A stretch of DNA of 64,000 nt from Myxococcales bacterium (GCA_947483555.1 CANKMW010000030.1:1-64000); one strand, 5' to 3'; counted from the first letter of the stretch, positions 10,731 to 24,216 are shown. Notes: generated by a model not told the origin, from the letters alone. Program-made: numbers and translations.

Positions 10731-11903
10731 TCAGGACAGGAACGCGAAGTAGCGCTCGGCGATGTCGTCCAGCTCCGTGGGCGCCCCGCAGGCGCCGCAG
10801 GTGAGCCGGGGCGCCAGGAGCCGATCGCCGTCGCGGGCGATCGCGCCGACCTCGAGGAGCCGGACCTCGTCGCGACCGCAGGGTTCGCAGTAGTACGGGG
10901 CCTCCAGCGATACCACTTCACCATCGCCGAGCACGAGCGGCACCATCGAGGCCTGCGACGCGAACGCGATCGAGCAGTGGCGGTAGCGCTTGCGAACGCC
11001 GGCGATGCCGCCGAGCAGCTCGCACCAGGCGCGGACGCCGGCCGAGCTGATGTAGCGGACCGCGGACAGGTCGAAGGTCACGTCGGTGGCGCCGGTGAGC
11101 TGCACGGCCAGGGACTCGAAGCGGGTCATCTCGGTGAAGTCGCCATGCAGCGACACGGTGAGGCCGGTGCCGCCGCTGTCGCGCTCGTCGACGAGATCGA
11201 ACAGGGCCACCTGCTCGAGGAGCAGCCGGGTCCGCAGCGGCACGTCACCGTTCCACATCAGGCCGGCGGCGTGGCCGCCCTCGAGCGGATCGGCGGGCCG
11301 GCACCAGGCCACCACGGCGCTGGTCGCCGGGCTGACCAGGTCGCTGACCCGGAAACGGGCCGCGATCTGGGTGCCGGCGATCAACGGCTGATCCAGCCGC
11401 AGCCCGACGCCGCCGGCGCCGACGTTGGTGACCTGGCCGGCCACGCTGCGCGCGGCTTCGCCCGACGGCAGCTCGACCTCGAGCTCGACCGCGATGCGGC
11501 GATCGCGACGGAGCGGCAGGCTGGTGAGCTGCGCCAGGTGTGCGTAGAAGTCATCGGCGGTGAGCGGGGGCGCGATCACGTCGTCGCAGCCGGACTCGGC
11601 GAGCCGATCGATGACCGTGCGATCGATGGCGACCAGGCCGCGCGGTGGCAGGATCAAGGCGACCCGCGTGGCCCGGCTTGCCGCCGCGTGCTTGATGGTG
11701 CGGCAGGCGTCGTAGCCGTTGCCGCCGGCCAGCTCGACGTCGATCAGCGCCACCGCGGGGGGCGCCGCCGCCACCGCGGCCAGCAACGCGTCGTGATCCG
11801 CCACCACCTCGCAGGTGACGCCGAGCCGGGTGAGCGCGGGTGCGGCCAGGTGGCGGAAGATCGCCACGTTGTTGGTCGCGATCACGCGGAGCCGGCCGGG
11901 CAT
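10731..11903 (-). CDS. REC-PilZ-STAS fusion regulator with zinc-ribbon-like tail
   Basis: 390 residues with four modules in order. A receiver-like domain (1-125) has VALIDVELAGG around the presumed phospho-acceptor Asp. A PilZ domain (about 128-230) begins LRRDRRIAVELEVEL, a c-di-GMP-binding type of motif. A STAS domain (about 243-345) contains DVTFDLSAVRYISSAGVRAW, with Ser-Ser at the usual phosphorylation loop. The tail carries CEPCG and CGACG, a possible zinc ribbon. The protein could join phosphorylation, c-di-GMP and partner-switch signals; this is inference from domains. TAGCAT at 11910-11915 lies 6 bases before the ATG, indicating a leaderless start. Confidence 0.83.
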   Translation of the reverse strand: MPGRLRVIATNNVAIFRHLAAPALTRLGVTCEVVADHDALLAAVAAAPPAVALIDVELAGGNGYDACRTIKHAAASRATRVALILPPRGLVAIDRTVIDRLAESGCDDVIAPPLTADDFYAHLAQLTSLPLRRDRRIAVELEVELPSGEAARSVAGQVTNVGAGGVGLRLDQPLIAGTQIAARFRVSDLVSPATSAVVAWCRPADPLEGGHAAGLMWNGDVPLRTRLLLEQVALFDLVDERDSGGTGLTVSLHGDFTEMTRFESLAVQLTGATDVTFDLSAVRYISSAGVRAWCELLGGIAGVRKRYRHCSIAFASQASMVPLVLGDGEVVSLEAPYYCEPCGRDEVRLLEVGAIARDGDRLLAPRLTCGACGAPTELDDIAERYFAFLS

Positions 11904-11991
11904 CGCCCGATGCTACCGCGGTCGCGGCCCGACGGGGATGTTTCGTCGTCGTCGAGGGTGAAGAAACGACCGCCTGGGGTAGGCTGTCGCG

Positions 11992-13020
11992 GTGAAGCTG
12001 TTCGCCCAGGTGCTGGCCGCACTCGACGACGGGCGAGGCGTCGCGCTCGCGACCGTGATCGCGACCCGGGGCTCGACGCCGCGCCACGTCGGCGCGCGCA
12101 TGGCGGTCGTCGATGACGGCCGCACCCTGGGCACCATCGGCGGTGGCCGGATCGAGGTCGAGGTGATCGGCGCCGCCGCGGAGGTGGCGCGGGGCGGCCC
12201 GGCCCGTCGCGTCGAACACCACCTGGTCCGCGATCTGGCGATGTGCTGCGGCGGCTGGATGGAGCTGGTGATCGCGCCGGCCGGGCCGTCGCGGGTCGCG
12301 CTGGCCGGCGCGCTCGCCGGCTGGCGGCGGCGTGAGCCGGCGGTGCTGGTGACACGCCTCGGCGCTCCGACGCTGGCCGCCGGCGACGGCGACCTCGGGG
12401 CGATGACGCTGCTGCCGGCCGCGGCTGCCGAGGCGGCGACGTGGCGCCGCCCGACCGTCGACGGTGCCGAGCTGCGCGAGGGCGTGGCGCCACCCGAGCG
12501 CGCCATCGTGTTCGGATGTGGCCACGTGGCGCGCGCGCTGGGCCCGCTGCTGCCGCCGCTCGGCTTCGAGGTCGTGGTGTGCGATGACGGCGACACCGGG
12601 GCGCTCGACGCACCGCCGCCGTGGGCCGACCGCGTCGTCGACTCGTTCGCGATCGTCGACCTCGAGCGGGCGATCGGGCCGCTCGGCGCCGGCGATCACG
12701 TCCTGATCGTCACCCGCGACCACGCCGTCGATCAGCGGCTGCTCGAAGCGCTGATCGGTCGCGATCTCACCTACCTCGGCATGATCGGTTCGCGCGGCAA
12801 GGTCGGACGCTTCCGCAAGCGCCTCGAGGTCAAGGGCCTCGACCTGAGCCGCTGGGATCGACTGCGGGCGCCGATCGGCCTCGACCTCGGTGCCGAGACG
12901 CCCGAGGAGATCGCGATCGCGATCGCCGCCGAGCTGGTGGCGTTGCGACGGCGTGGCGCCGCGGCCGCCGGCCGCTGGGGCGAGTCGATCGCCAGCACCG
13001 ACGACGGTGGCCATGCGTGA
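11992..13020 (+). CDS. xdhC: XdhC/CoxI family molybdoenzyme maturation protein
   Basis: 342 residues from GTG 11992, with TAGGCT at 11980-11985 (6-base gap). The N-terminal XdhC_CoxI domain shows IATRGSTPRHVGARMAV, GTIGGGRIEVEV and MCCGGWMEL. The C-terminal Rossmann domain begins VFGCGHVARALGPLLPPLG and includes YLGMIGSRGKVGRFR. XdhC-type proteins bind molybdenum cofactor and help its sulfuration and insertion into xanthine dehydrogenase-like enzymes. It overlaps the next gene (nucleotidyltransferase) by 8 bases, a common pairing. No molybdoenzyme structural genes occur in this window. Confidence 0.88.
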   Translation: MKLFAQVLAALDDGRGVALATVIATRGSTPRHVGARMAVVDDGRTLGTIGGGRIEVEVIGAAAEVARGGPARRVEHHLVRDLAMCCGGWMELVIAPAGPSRVALAGALAGWRRREPAVLVTRLGAPTLAAGDGDLGAMTLLPAAAAEAATWRRPTVDGAELREGVAPPERAIVFGCGHVARALGPLLPPLGFEVVVCDDGDTGALDAPPPWADRVVDSFAIVDLERAIGPLGAGDHVLIVTRDHAVDQRLLEALIGRDLTYLGMIGSRGKVGRFRKRLEVKGLDLSRWDRLRAPIGLDLGAETPEEIAIAIAAELVALRRRGAAAAGRWGESIASTDDGGHA

Positions 13021-13600
13021 CGACCGCTGCGGCGCGGTGGTACTGGCGGCGGGCGCGGGGCGACGGCTCGGCGGCGTGGCCAAGGCGCTCCTCCGCGATG
13101 GCGGCGCCAGCTTCCTCGAGCGCGTGATCACCACCGCCGGTGGCGCTGGCGTCGCGCCGGTCGACGTCGTGGTCGTCGTCGGTCCGCCGTTCGCCGCCGC
13201 CGTCTCGGCCGAGGCGCGGCGGCTGGGGGCCACCGTGAGCTTCAACCCGACGCCCGAACGCGGCATGGCCTCGTCGGTGGCGCTGGGGTTCGCCGCCCAC
13301 GCCGCCGACGTCGCGATCACCATGGCGTTGCTGTGGCCGGTCGACCACCCGCGGGTGGCGCTGGCCACCCTCACCGCCCTCCGGGCGCACGGCGAGGGCG
13401 TGCCGGCGTATCGCGGCCGTGGTGGTCATCCGCCGCTGGTGCCGCGCCGCCTGTTCGGAGCCCTCGCCGGCTGCGCCGACGCGGTGGGTGGTGCCCGCGA
13501 CGTGCTGGGCGCGCTGGATCGGATCGCGGTTGACGACGCTGCCGTCGTCACCGACGTCGATGACGCTGGCGACCTGGAGCGCATGTGCTCGCCCGGCTGA
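13013..13600 (+). CDS. MobA/MocA-like molybdenum cofactor nucleotidyltransferase
   Basis: 195 residues from ATG 13013, overlapping the xdhC-like gene. It has the NTP-transferase P-loop-like AVVLAAGAGRRLGGVAKALL, then WPVDHPRV for the metal-binding Asp and RGRGGHPPLVPR near the acceptor site. This matches the MobA-like family that transfers CMP (MocA) or GMP (MobA) to molybdopterin. The pairing with XdhC favours a MocA-like cytidylyltransferase serving a xanthine dehydrogenase-type enzyme. Donor specificity cannot be read from the sequence. It overlaps the downstream lipoprotein gene by 16 bases. Confidence 0.85.
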   Translation: MRDDRCGAVVLAAGAGRRLGGVAKALLRDGGASFLERVITTAGGAGVAPVDVVVVVGPPFAAAVSAEARRLGATVSFNPTPERGMASSVALGFAAHAADVAITMALLWPVDHPRVALATLTALRAHGEGVPAYRGRGGHPPLVPRRLFGALAGCADAVGGARDVLGALDRIAVDDAAVVTDVDDAGDLERMCSPG

Positions 13601-14631
13601 TCTGCCGCGCGGCCACGGTGGCGACGCTGGCGGCCTGCAACGGCAACCAGCCGGCGCCGCGGACCCCGCTGGTCGATTCGGCCCCGGTCAGCGAATCCGA
13701 CGGCGCCGGGCGGTTGGTGCGCGAGCTCGAGCTCGAGGTGATCGCCAGCTACCAGCGCGTCAGCATCGACGCCGCGGCGGCGGCGGTGGTGGCGGCGGCC
13801 GGCGCGATCGATCCGTCGGTTGGCCTCACCGTCTTCGGTGTCGGGCCCGACGACGTCGCGCTCCGATCGGCGCCCGACGAGCGCTGGCCGGTGGTCGACA
13901 TCGCGGGACGGCCGATCGACGTCGTGTCGCGCCGCCTCGAGCTGTCGCTGTCCGCCGACCGCTCGGTGGGGTGGAGCTACGACGAGATCAGCCTGCGGCT
14001 GCCGATGTGCGGTCATGTCGCCAGCATTCCGCTGCGGGTTGCTCAGGTCTACGTCCGCGATAGCGAGCGGTGGACGCTGGTCGCCGAGCACGCAGCGTAT
14101 GCCCAGCCGATGGGGCGCTGGCTCGACGCCGCCAAGGGACCGGACGGCGGACGCGTCACCACCGCCGTCGAGAAGCAGCTCGAGTCCGAGGCGGCGCAGG
14201 ACGCGCTCCGGGTGGCGCTCGATCCCGACGGTGATCGGGCGGTGTGGGACGGCGGTCCGGGCGGGCTGGCGGTGTGGCCGGACCCGCTCCACGTGCTCCG
14301 CCGCGGCGGTGCCCGCAGCGGACCGACGCTGGCGCAGAGCCTGGGCGCGACCGCGATCACGGTCGAGGGATTGCGACTGGCGCTGGGACCGACTCGCTCG
14401 GTCGCGATCGCCAGCGCGGCCCTGATCGCTCGGCTGCCGCGCCTGAGCGAGGCCGACGCCATCGACGTCCGGCTGCGCGGTACGTTCGTGATCGAGCGCG
14501 TCGGTGAGGTGTGGTTGGTTCGCTTCGCGCTGGTGTCGACCCCGATCACGACCGGAGCACTGGTCGGGCGCACCGTCGGGGTCGCCGCCAGCCTCGAGTC
14601 CGGCGGGCGCGTGACGACCAGCTGTCGCTAG
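13585..14631 (+). CDS. Lipoprotein with SnoaL-like domains
   Basis: 348 residues from GTG 13585, which overlaps the preceding gene by 16 bases. A lipoprotein signal runs to lipobox LAAC (about Cys18). The mature part appears to hold two similar alpha+beta domains. The first (about 75-175) carries WSYDEISLRLPMCGHVASIP and ERWTLVAEHAAYAQPMG, resembling SnoaL/DUF4440-type ligand-binding folds. The second (about 200-345) ends EVWLVRFALVSTPI. Likely membrane-anchored in the periplasm. Function unknown; co-translation with the molybdopterin genes may be incidental. Confidence 0.7.
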   Translation: MLARLICRAATVATLAACNGNQPAPRTPLVDSAPVSESDGAGRLVRELELEVIASYQRVSIDAAAAAVVAAAGAIDPSVGLTVFGVGPDDVALRSAPDERWPVVDIAGRPIDVVSRRLELSLSADRSVGWSYDEISLRLPMCGHVASIPLRVAQVYVRDSERWTLVAEHAAYAQPMGRWLDAAKGPDGGRVTTAVEKQLESEAAQDALRVALDPDGDRAVWDGGPGGLAVWPDPLHVLRRGGARSGPTLAQSLGATAITVEGLRLALGPTRSVAIASAALIARLPRLSEADAIDVRLRGTFVIERVGEVWLVRFALVSTPITTGALVGRTVGVAASLESGGRVTTSCR

Positions 14632-14639
14632 GGCTCCGC

Positions 14640-15557
14640 TCAGTTCGCCGATTCGTGGGCGTCGGCGGGCTCGGCGTGGGGCACGGCATCAGGCGCCGGC
14701 AGCTCGAAGCCCGACACGTGGGGATCGTCGAGGTAGACGTCGGTGAGTCGCTTCTTGCTGGGCCAGAACGGCAGCAGCCGGAGCGGCGAGGTCACCAGCG
14801 ACAGCAGGCCGCCGAGGGCCTTGCCACCGTACGCCTCGGCGACCAGCGCGGCGCGGCGCAGCGTCCCGACCTCGGCGAGTGGTCGATCGAGGATGCCGAT
14901 GCGGCGCAGCCGGGTCTCGGCGCACCGGTTCGACAGGGCCAGGAACGCGGGCAGATGACGTAGCACCGCGTGGTCGTTCGGGATCCGCTTGCCCATGTAG
15001 CCGGCGAGTCGGCGCACGCCCCACATCGAGACCAGCGACAGCCCGAGCAGACGGCGGCGCAGCCACGGCTTGCCGGCGATCGCCTTGCGGGTCTCGTTCT
15101 CGCCGAACTCGACGTGGCGCTCCTCCTGCTTGACGGCGCGGCGCAGGATATCCGTCGACGGCTTGTGATCGAGCGCGTCGATGACGCCGTAGAACGCCAT
15201 CAGCACGAAGCCTTCGCCCTGCGCCATCTCGAGCGCGACGTGCTCGGCCCAGTTGCCGCCCATCATGCCGGTCGACAGGAAACGCACCGCCCAGTGCGCC
15301 TTGCCCGGCTTCAGGTTCATCATCGTCATGATGCGGAGGAAGTTGTCGACGTGCTGCATCTCCTCGAGCGACTGGCGGGCGAGGAACTTGGCGGCCCCGA
15401 AATCGGGGGCGTCGTACAGCCAGTGACCGACCTGGATGCCGGTCATCTCGCCGTACAGGAACTGGTTCATCGACCACTCGAGGAAGTCGTGGTCGCGGAC
15501 CGGATCGAGCTTGCCGCCCTCGAAGTCGAACGTCATCTCCTCGCGGGTCAGCAGCAT
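14640..15557 (-). CDS. Ferritin-like di-iron protein
   Basis: 305 residues. The first 170 residues form a four-helix pattern with carboxylate/His ligands EEMQHVD and EERHVEFGE spaced as in ferritin-like di-iron proteins, plus an earlier Glu in FLYGEMTG. The rest (about 175-305) is basic and helical with a Pro-rich end and may associate with membrane or partners. It could be an oxygenase or oxidase, or simply store or bind iron; no closer subfamily is recognised. TAAGGT at 15566-15571 lies 8 bases before the ATG, supporting leaderless transcription. Convergent with the SnoaL-like lipoprotein gene. Confidence 0.8.
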   Translation of the reverse strand: MLLTREEMTFDFEGGKLDPVRDHDFLEWSMNQFLYGEMTGIQVGHWLYDAPDFGAAKFLARQSLEEMQHVDNFLRIMTMMNLKPGKAHWAVRFLSTGMMGGNWAEHVALEMAQGEGFVLMAFYGVIDALDHKPSTDILRRAVKQEERHVEFGENETRKAIAGKPWLRRRLLGLSLVSMWGVRRLAGYMGKRIPNDHAVLRHLPAFLALSNRCAETRLRRIGILDRPLAEVGTLRRAALVAEAYGGKALGGLLSLVTSPLRLLPFWPSKKRLTDVYLDDPHVSGFELPAPDAVPHAEPADAHESAN

Positions 15558-15627
15558 TGGCCTCGACCTTACCTCGCGCGTCGACGGCGAACCAGCGGCA
15601 TCACGCCGGCCGCCAGGCGGTCGCGAG

Positions 15628-16953
15628 TCACAGCCGGTCGAAGACCCGCTGGGCGTGGTGGCGGGCGCCGCGGAGGACCTCGGCCAGGTCCATCGTCAGC
15701 AGCGTGCGGTCGGAGACCAGGAGCTTGCCATCGACGGCGACGTGGCGGACATCCGAAGCGCGGCACGCGTAGGCCAGCGCCGACCACGGGTTGGTGGTCG
15801 GCGTCACATGGGGGCCGGTCAGGTCGACGGCGATGACGTCGCCCTTCATCCCGGGCACCAGCGCACCGACGGTGTCAGCGAGGCCAAGCGCGATGGCGCC
15901 GGCACGGGTGGCGAGGCGCACCGCGGCCGGAGCGGGCAGGGCGCGGGGGCCGACGCGCGGCTTGTGCAGCACCGCCGCGAGTCGCAGCTCGAGGAAGCCG
16001 TCGAGGTTGTTGTTGCACGGCGCGCCGTCGGCGCCGAGCGCGACCGAGACCCCGCGCGCCATCAACTCGGGCACCGAGGCCACCCCGCTGGCCAGCTTGA
16101 GGTTGGAGCTGGGGCAGTGCAGGACGTGGGTGCCGTGCTCGGCGAGCAGCGCGATCTCGGCCTCGGACAGGTGCACGCAGTGCGCGACGCAGACGTGCGG
16201 GCCCGAGATGCCCAGGTCATGGAGGGCGAGCAGGTTGCGCTTGCCGTAGCGAGCCTCGACGGCGGCGATCTCGCCCTTGTTCTCGCTGGCGTGGGTGTGG
16301 ACCAGCAAGCCGCGCGTGCGGGCGCGGCGGCCGACCTCGGCGAGCAGCTCGTCGGTGCAGGAAAGGACGAAGCGCGGCGCGTACGCGTAGCGCAGGCGAC
16401 CATCGGCGGCGCCGTGCCAGCGATCGGCGAGTCGATCGGACTCGGCCAGCGACGCGGTCGTGGTCTCGCGCAGCCCGGCCGGGATCCGGGGATCGGGCGC
16501 GTCCATCATGGCCTTGCCGATCGTGGCCCGGATGCCAGCGACCTCGGCGGCCGCGAACACCTCGTCGGTGTGGTGGACCGAGCCCATGTCGAGGATCGCG
16601 GTGGTGCCGCCGAGGAGGAGCTCGGCCATCGCCAGGCGCGCCGACGCGGCCATGGCCGGGCCGTCGAGCGCGCCCTCGTACGGCCACACCACCTTCTCCA
16701 GCCAGTCGAGCAGCTCGAGATCATCGGCCTTGCCGCGGGCCAGGGTCTGGCAGGTGTGGACGTGGGCCTGCACCAGGCCGGGCATGACGACGCAGCCCGC
16801 GGCGTCGACGATCTGGTAGTCGTGGCTGGTCGGCGTGTACGCACCGCCGACCTGAGCGATGACGCCGTCACGGATGGCGAGGTCGCCATCGGTGACGGTG
16901 TGGTCGTCGGCCAGGGTGACGATGGTCCCGCCGCGGAAGATGAGCTCGCCCAT
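15628..16953 (-). CDS. mtaD: Amidohydrolase (MTA/SAH deaminase or guanine deaminase type)
   Basis: 441 residues, the usual length for ATZ/TRZ-type aminohydrolases. Metal ligands are visible: AHVHTCQ, VHTHASENKGE, VAHCVHLSE and VALGADGAPCNNN. The central segment LHCPSSNLKLASG is the common MtaD/TrzA signature. It probably removes an amino group from a purine-like substrate such as methylthioadenosine, S-adenosylhomocysteine or an oxidised guanine. It lies just downstream of the nucleoside operon on the same strand but has its own TACCAT box (16962-16967, 8 bases before the ATG). This agrees with a purine salvage role; the exact substrate is not decided, so the symbol is tentative. Confidence 0.85.
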   Translation of the reverse strand: MGELIFRGGTIVTLADDHTVTDGDLAIRDGVIAQVGGAYTPTSHDYQIVDAAGCVVMPGLVQAHVHTCQTLARGKADDLELLDWLEKVVWPYEGALDGPAMAASARLAMAELLLGGTTAILDMGSVHHTDEVFAAAEVAGIRATIGKAMMDAPDPRIPAGLRETTTASLAESDRLADRWHGAADGRLRYAYAPRFVLSCTDELLAEVGRRARTRGLLVHTHASENKGEIAAVEARYGKRNLLALHDLGISGPHVCVAHCVHLSEAEIALLAEHGTHVLHCPSSNLKLASGVASVPELMARGVSVALGADGAPCNNNLDGFLELRLAAVLHKPRVGPRALPAPAAVRLATRAGAIALGLADTVGALVPGMKGDVIAVDLTGPHVTPTTNPWSALAYACRASDVRHVAVDGKLLVSDRTLLTMDLAEVLRGARHHAQRVFDRL

Positions 16954-17007
16954 CGAGCGCGATGGTACCGCAGCCGGAGCCGAAGCCGAATCCGAAGCGC
17001 TAGACGA

Positions 17008-17484
17008 TCATTCGCGCCGCCGCCGCGTGGTCGTCGCCGCCACGGGGGCGGTCGCCGCAGCCGGGAGCTGCTTGCCGGTGAAGCCGTAGGGAATGAGCTG
17101 CGCCACGGTCCACTCGGCGCGCGAACCGCCGGCGCCGAGCGCGATCACGCGGACCGCCGCTGGATCGGGCGCGAACTCGAGCAAGGTCTGCCGGCACATG
17201 CCGCACGGCGACGCCGGTGGCGCGATGTCGGTGACCACGCAGATGGCGCGCACGTCGCGGTGACCGGCGAGCGCTGCGGCCATGACCGCCGTACGTTCGG
17301 CGCACACCGTCAGCCCGTAGCTGGCGTTCTCGACGTTGGCGCCGGTGAAGATCTCGCCCGATGCGGTGCGCAGCGCGGCGCCGACCCGGAACCCGGAGTA
17401 CGGCGCGTAGGCGCGGGCCTGCACGGCACGCGCGGCGCGCTCGAGCTCGTCGTCATCGGACCGGGGCGGCGGCTTCTTGCTCAC
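17008..17484 (-). CDS. cdd: Cytidine deaminase
   Basis: 158 residues from GTG 17484, which overlaps the punA stop in a GTGA junction. The catalytic zinc signature is complete: CAERTAVMAA (Cys and catalytic Glu) and PCGMCRQTL. The substrate loop YAPYSGFRVGAAL and NVENASYGLT are typical of the tetrameric short Cdd family. It deaminates cytidine and deoxycytidine to uridine and deoxyuridine, feeding the adjacent nucleoside phosphorylases. The C-terminus has an unusual Arg-rich end (TTTRRRRE). Last gene of the four-gene overlapping operon. Confidence 0.95.
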   Translation of the reverse strand: MSKKPPPRSDDDELERAARAVQARAYAPYSGFRVGAALRTASGEIFTGANVENASYGLTVCAERTAVMAAALAGHRDVRAICVVTDIAPPASPCGMCRQTLLEFAPDPAAVRVIALGAGGSRAEWTVAQLIPYGFTGKQLPAAATAPVAATTTRRRRE

Positions 17485-18352
17485 CGCGGCCCCTCGGCCA
17501 GCTCGCCGCGGCCGACCAGCGCCACCAGGATGCCGTCGAGCAGACCTTCGAACGTGGCGCGCACGCGCGTCGCGGTCTCGGTGACCTCGTCGTGTGACAG
17601 CGGCTCGCCGGTGATGCCGGCGGCCTTGTTGGTGATACACGACACGCCGATGACGCGGGCGCCCATGTGGCGGGCGACGACGACCTCGGGCACGGTCGAC
17701 ATCCCGGTGGCGTCGGCGCCGAGGCCTTGCAGCATGCGGACCTCGGCGGGCGTCTCGTACGTGGGCCCCGGCATGGCGACGTAGACGCCCTCCTCGAGCG
17801 CCACGCCCTGCGCCGCGGCGACCTCCTTGACCAGGGCCCGCAGCCCGGGCGCATAGGCGGTGGTCATGTCGGGGAAGCGCGGGCCCAGGCGTTCGTCGTT
17901 GGGGCCGCGCAGCGCGTGATCGCGGAGCAGATCGATGTGATCGCGGATCAGCATCAGCGTCCCCGGTGACCACTCCGGGCGCAGGCCACCGGCGGCGTTG
18001 GTCACCAGCAGCACCCGGGCCCCCAGCGCGACCAGGACGCGCGCCGGAAAGGCGACCTCGACCGCGCCGTGGCCCTCGTAGAGGTGGACCCGGCCCTTCA
18101 TCGCGACGCACATCGCGCCGCCGCGGCGGCCGACGACCAGGCGGCCGGCGTGGCCGTGGACGCGGGAGACCGGGAAGCCGGGCAGCTCGGCATAGTCGAT
18201 CGCGACCGCGTCCTCGAGGCGATCGGCGAAGCCGCCCAGGCCCGAGCCGAGGATCAGGCCAACCTGCGGCGCGCGGCCGCCGATGCGCGCCCGCACCACC
18301 GCGGCGGCGGCGTGGACGCGATCGTAGAGGTCAGGGCGGTCGTGGGAACTGC

Positions 18353-18356
<4 letters not shown>
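17481..18356 (-). CDS. punA: Purine nucleoside phosphorylase (trimeric type)
   Basis: 291 residues from ATG 18356, overlapping the deoA stop in ATGA. Family motifs include LILGSGLGGFAD, GHAGRLVV, VTNAAGGLRP, MPGPTYETPAEVRML, ATGMSTVPE and SCITNKAAGI. These define the trimeric inosine/guanosine phosphorylases. It converts purine (deoxy)nucleosides and phosphate to the free base and (deoxy)ribose 1-phosphate. Second-last gene of the deoC-deoA-punA-cdd operon; the tight overlap implies coupled translation. Confidence 0.95.
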
Positions 18357-20622
<2,266 letters not shown>

Positions 20623-20631
20623 CGGGCAGCG

Positions 20632-20637
20632 ACTATA
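20632..20637 (-). promoter_or_regulatory. -10-like box TATAGT of the deo operon
   Basis: Read on the minus strand, TATAGT ends 9 bases before the deoC ATG (20622) and no Shine-Dalgarno is present, so the deoC-deoA-punA-cdd operon probably has a leaderless first cistron. No clear -35 hexamer was found. The adjoining bases include a palindromic CCGGTACCGG (within 20655-20675). Confidence 0.55.
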
Positions 20638-20675
20638 TACCGGGATCAGTTACCAGTTCCGGTACCGGTACGGTC

Positions 20676-22268
20676 TCAGAGATCCTTGGCCAGCCGGAAC
20701 GTGACGTCCTTCTGTCCGGCCAGCGGCCGCGTCGCCGCCTTGCCCGGCGCGCGCACCGGGGCCAGCTTGCCGACCGCAGGTCCCACCCACTCGAGCTGGG
20801 TCGGCGATGCGATCACGCCCGGCGTGATGGCCGCCGCCTCCCACTCGGTCGCCAGCAACAGGCGCTTGCCGGCGGTCTGGGCGTACGCCTTGGCGAAGTT
20901 GTACGGTGCGTTGACCACCGGCTTGCCAGCCGCGACCGCGCTCGGTTGCTTGAGCTTGGGGAACGCGGTGGCGAACTCGGCGGCGGTCACCGGGCGCGCG
21001 TCGACGAAGAACCACGGCGTGCCATCGGGCTTGACCACCAGCACCATGCCGGCCGGCGCGGTGGGGCGCGGCGCTGCGACCGCCGCATCGACCGGCCCGG
21101 GCCCGGCGTCGACGACCGCGATCGGGCCGCTACCGGAGCCACCTCCCGCGGCGCCGCGGTCGCCGCGAGTCAGGTGAACGACCAGGCCGATCGCGAACAC
21201 GATCAGCGACAGCGCGGTCGCCACCCACAGCCACGGCGGCAGGCCGCGCCGAGCCGGCAGCATCGACAACCCGGCCTGGGCGTCGCGCGACCGGGTCGTC
21301 GCCGCGTCGTCGTCGAAGCGGTGGGGCCCGTCGCCGCCGACGAACGGCGTCTTGTTGAGCCGTCCGCCCGAGCCGTCGGCGGCCGGCGGGATCGTCGTCA
21401 GCGTCGCGCCGCCGTTGCTCAACCGCGCGATGACGCGCTCGAGCCGCGCGATCAGCGCGGCGTAGTCGGGGCGCTCGGCAGGCTTCTTGGCCATCATGGC
21501 CCGCGCCAGCTCGGCCAGCTCGGCGTCGGCGGCTGGGTTGCGATCGCGGGCGTCGGGGGGCGGGTTCTTGAGGTGGCGGGCGACCACCTTCAGGTACTTG
21601 TCCTCGGCCGCCACGCCGGTGCGGAACGGTGGCATCCCGGCGAGCAGGAAGTACAGCGTGCCGCCGAGCGCGTAGATATCGACGCGCTCGTCGATGGTCT
21701 CGCCCCGCGCCTGCTCGGGCGCGATGTAATCGGGGGTGCCGACCACGACGCCGAGCGCGGTCAGCGACGGCTCACTCCCGGGATCGACGGGTTTGGCCAG
21801 CCCGAAGTCGGTGACCTTGACCCGACCATCGCCGAGCAACACCAGGTTCGACGGCTTGACGTCGCGGTGGATGAGGCCCGCCTTGGCGGCGGCGTGCAGG
21901 CCACGGGCCGCGTCGAGGATGGCCTTGGCGACGTCGAGCTGCGGCAACGGTCCCTGGGTGTCGATCGCCGAGGCCAGGTCGGTGCCCTCGAGCAGCTCCA
22001 TGGCGATGTACGGCCGATCCTGGAACGTGCCGGTGGCGAAGACCTGGACCACGTTGGGGTGCTGGATCGCGGCCACCGCCCGGCCCTCACGGGTGAAGCG
22101 GGCGCGCAGCTCGTTCGAATCCTTGTGCCGCTCGGACAGGATCTTCACCGCCACGCGCCGGTTGAGCCCGAGGTCGACTCCGCGGAACACGTCGCCCATC
22201 GAGCCGGCGCCGATGACGCCCTCGATGCGATATTGCCCGATCTCGGTGCCCGGAGTGGGGTTCGCCAC
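20676..22268 (-). CDS. Ser/Thr protein kinase with formylglycine-generating-enzyme-like C-terminus
   Basis: 530 residues from a GTG at 22268 (start uncertain; a TACTAT box lies 11 bases upstream). Kinase domain about 10-285: [11 protein letters not shown] loop, VAVKIL lysine, HRDVKPSN catalytic loop, DFGLAKP, and APEQARGE. A single membrane helix follows (about 346-369, [19 protein letters not shown]). The periplasmic tail (about 400-530) resembles a shortened sulfatase-modifying/FGE domain: [43 protein letters not shown] and [12 protein letters not shown]. Catalytic FGE cysteines are missing, so it is probably a sensor or binding module. Divergent from dnaB. Confidence 0.88.
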   Translation of the reverse strand: MANPTPGTEIGQYRIEGVIGAGSMGDVFRGVDLGLNRRVAVKILSERHKDSNELRARFTREGRAVAAIQHPNVVQVFATGTFQDRPYIAMELLEGTDLASAIDTQGPLPQLDVAKAILDAARGLHAAAKAGLIHRDVKPSNLVLLGDGRVKVTDFGLAKPVDPGSEPSLTALGVVVGTPDYIAPEQARGETIDERVDIYALGGTLYFLLAGMPPFRTGVAAEDKYLKVVARHLKNPPPDARDRNPAADAELAELARAMMAKKPAERPDYAALIARLERVIARLSNGGATLTTIPPAADGSGGRLNKTPFVGGDGPHRFDDDAATTRSRDAQAGLSMLPARRGLPPWLWVATALSLIVFAIGLVVHLTRGDRGAAGGGSGSGPIAVVDAGPGPVDAAVAAPRPTAPAGMVLVVKPDGTPWFFVDARPVTAAEFATAFPKLKQPSAVAAGKPVVNAPYNFAKAYAQTAGKRLLLATEWEAAAITPGVIASPTQLEWVGPAVGKLAPVRAPGKAATRPLAGQKDVTFRLAKDL

Positions 22269-22380
22269 TGTCGCCGCCGATAGTACAGGACCCGGCGACC
22301 AGCAGGCAGCGGCGGCGGCGCTCAGAACAGCGACCGCGCCGGCGCGGACCGCTCCGCGCTGCGGTATACGATGCCCGAAC

Positions 22381-24216
<1,836 letters not shown>

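Noticed and set aside
15436-17784. Plus-strand open frame of 782 codons over the deaminase genes
   Set aside because: It is antisense to clear amidohydrolase, cdd and punA sequences.
22371-22380. Earlier dnaB start at the ATG at 22371
   Set aside because: It is out of frame with dnaB; the ATG at 22381 begins the conserved N-terminus and fits the TACGAT spacing.
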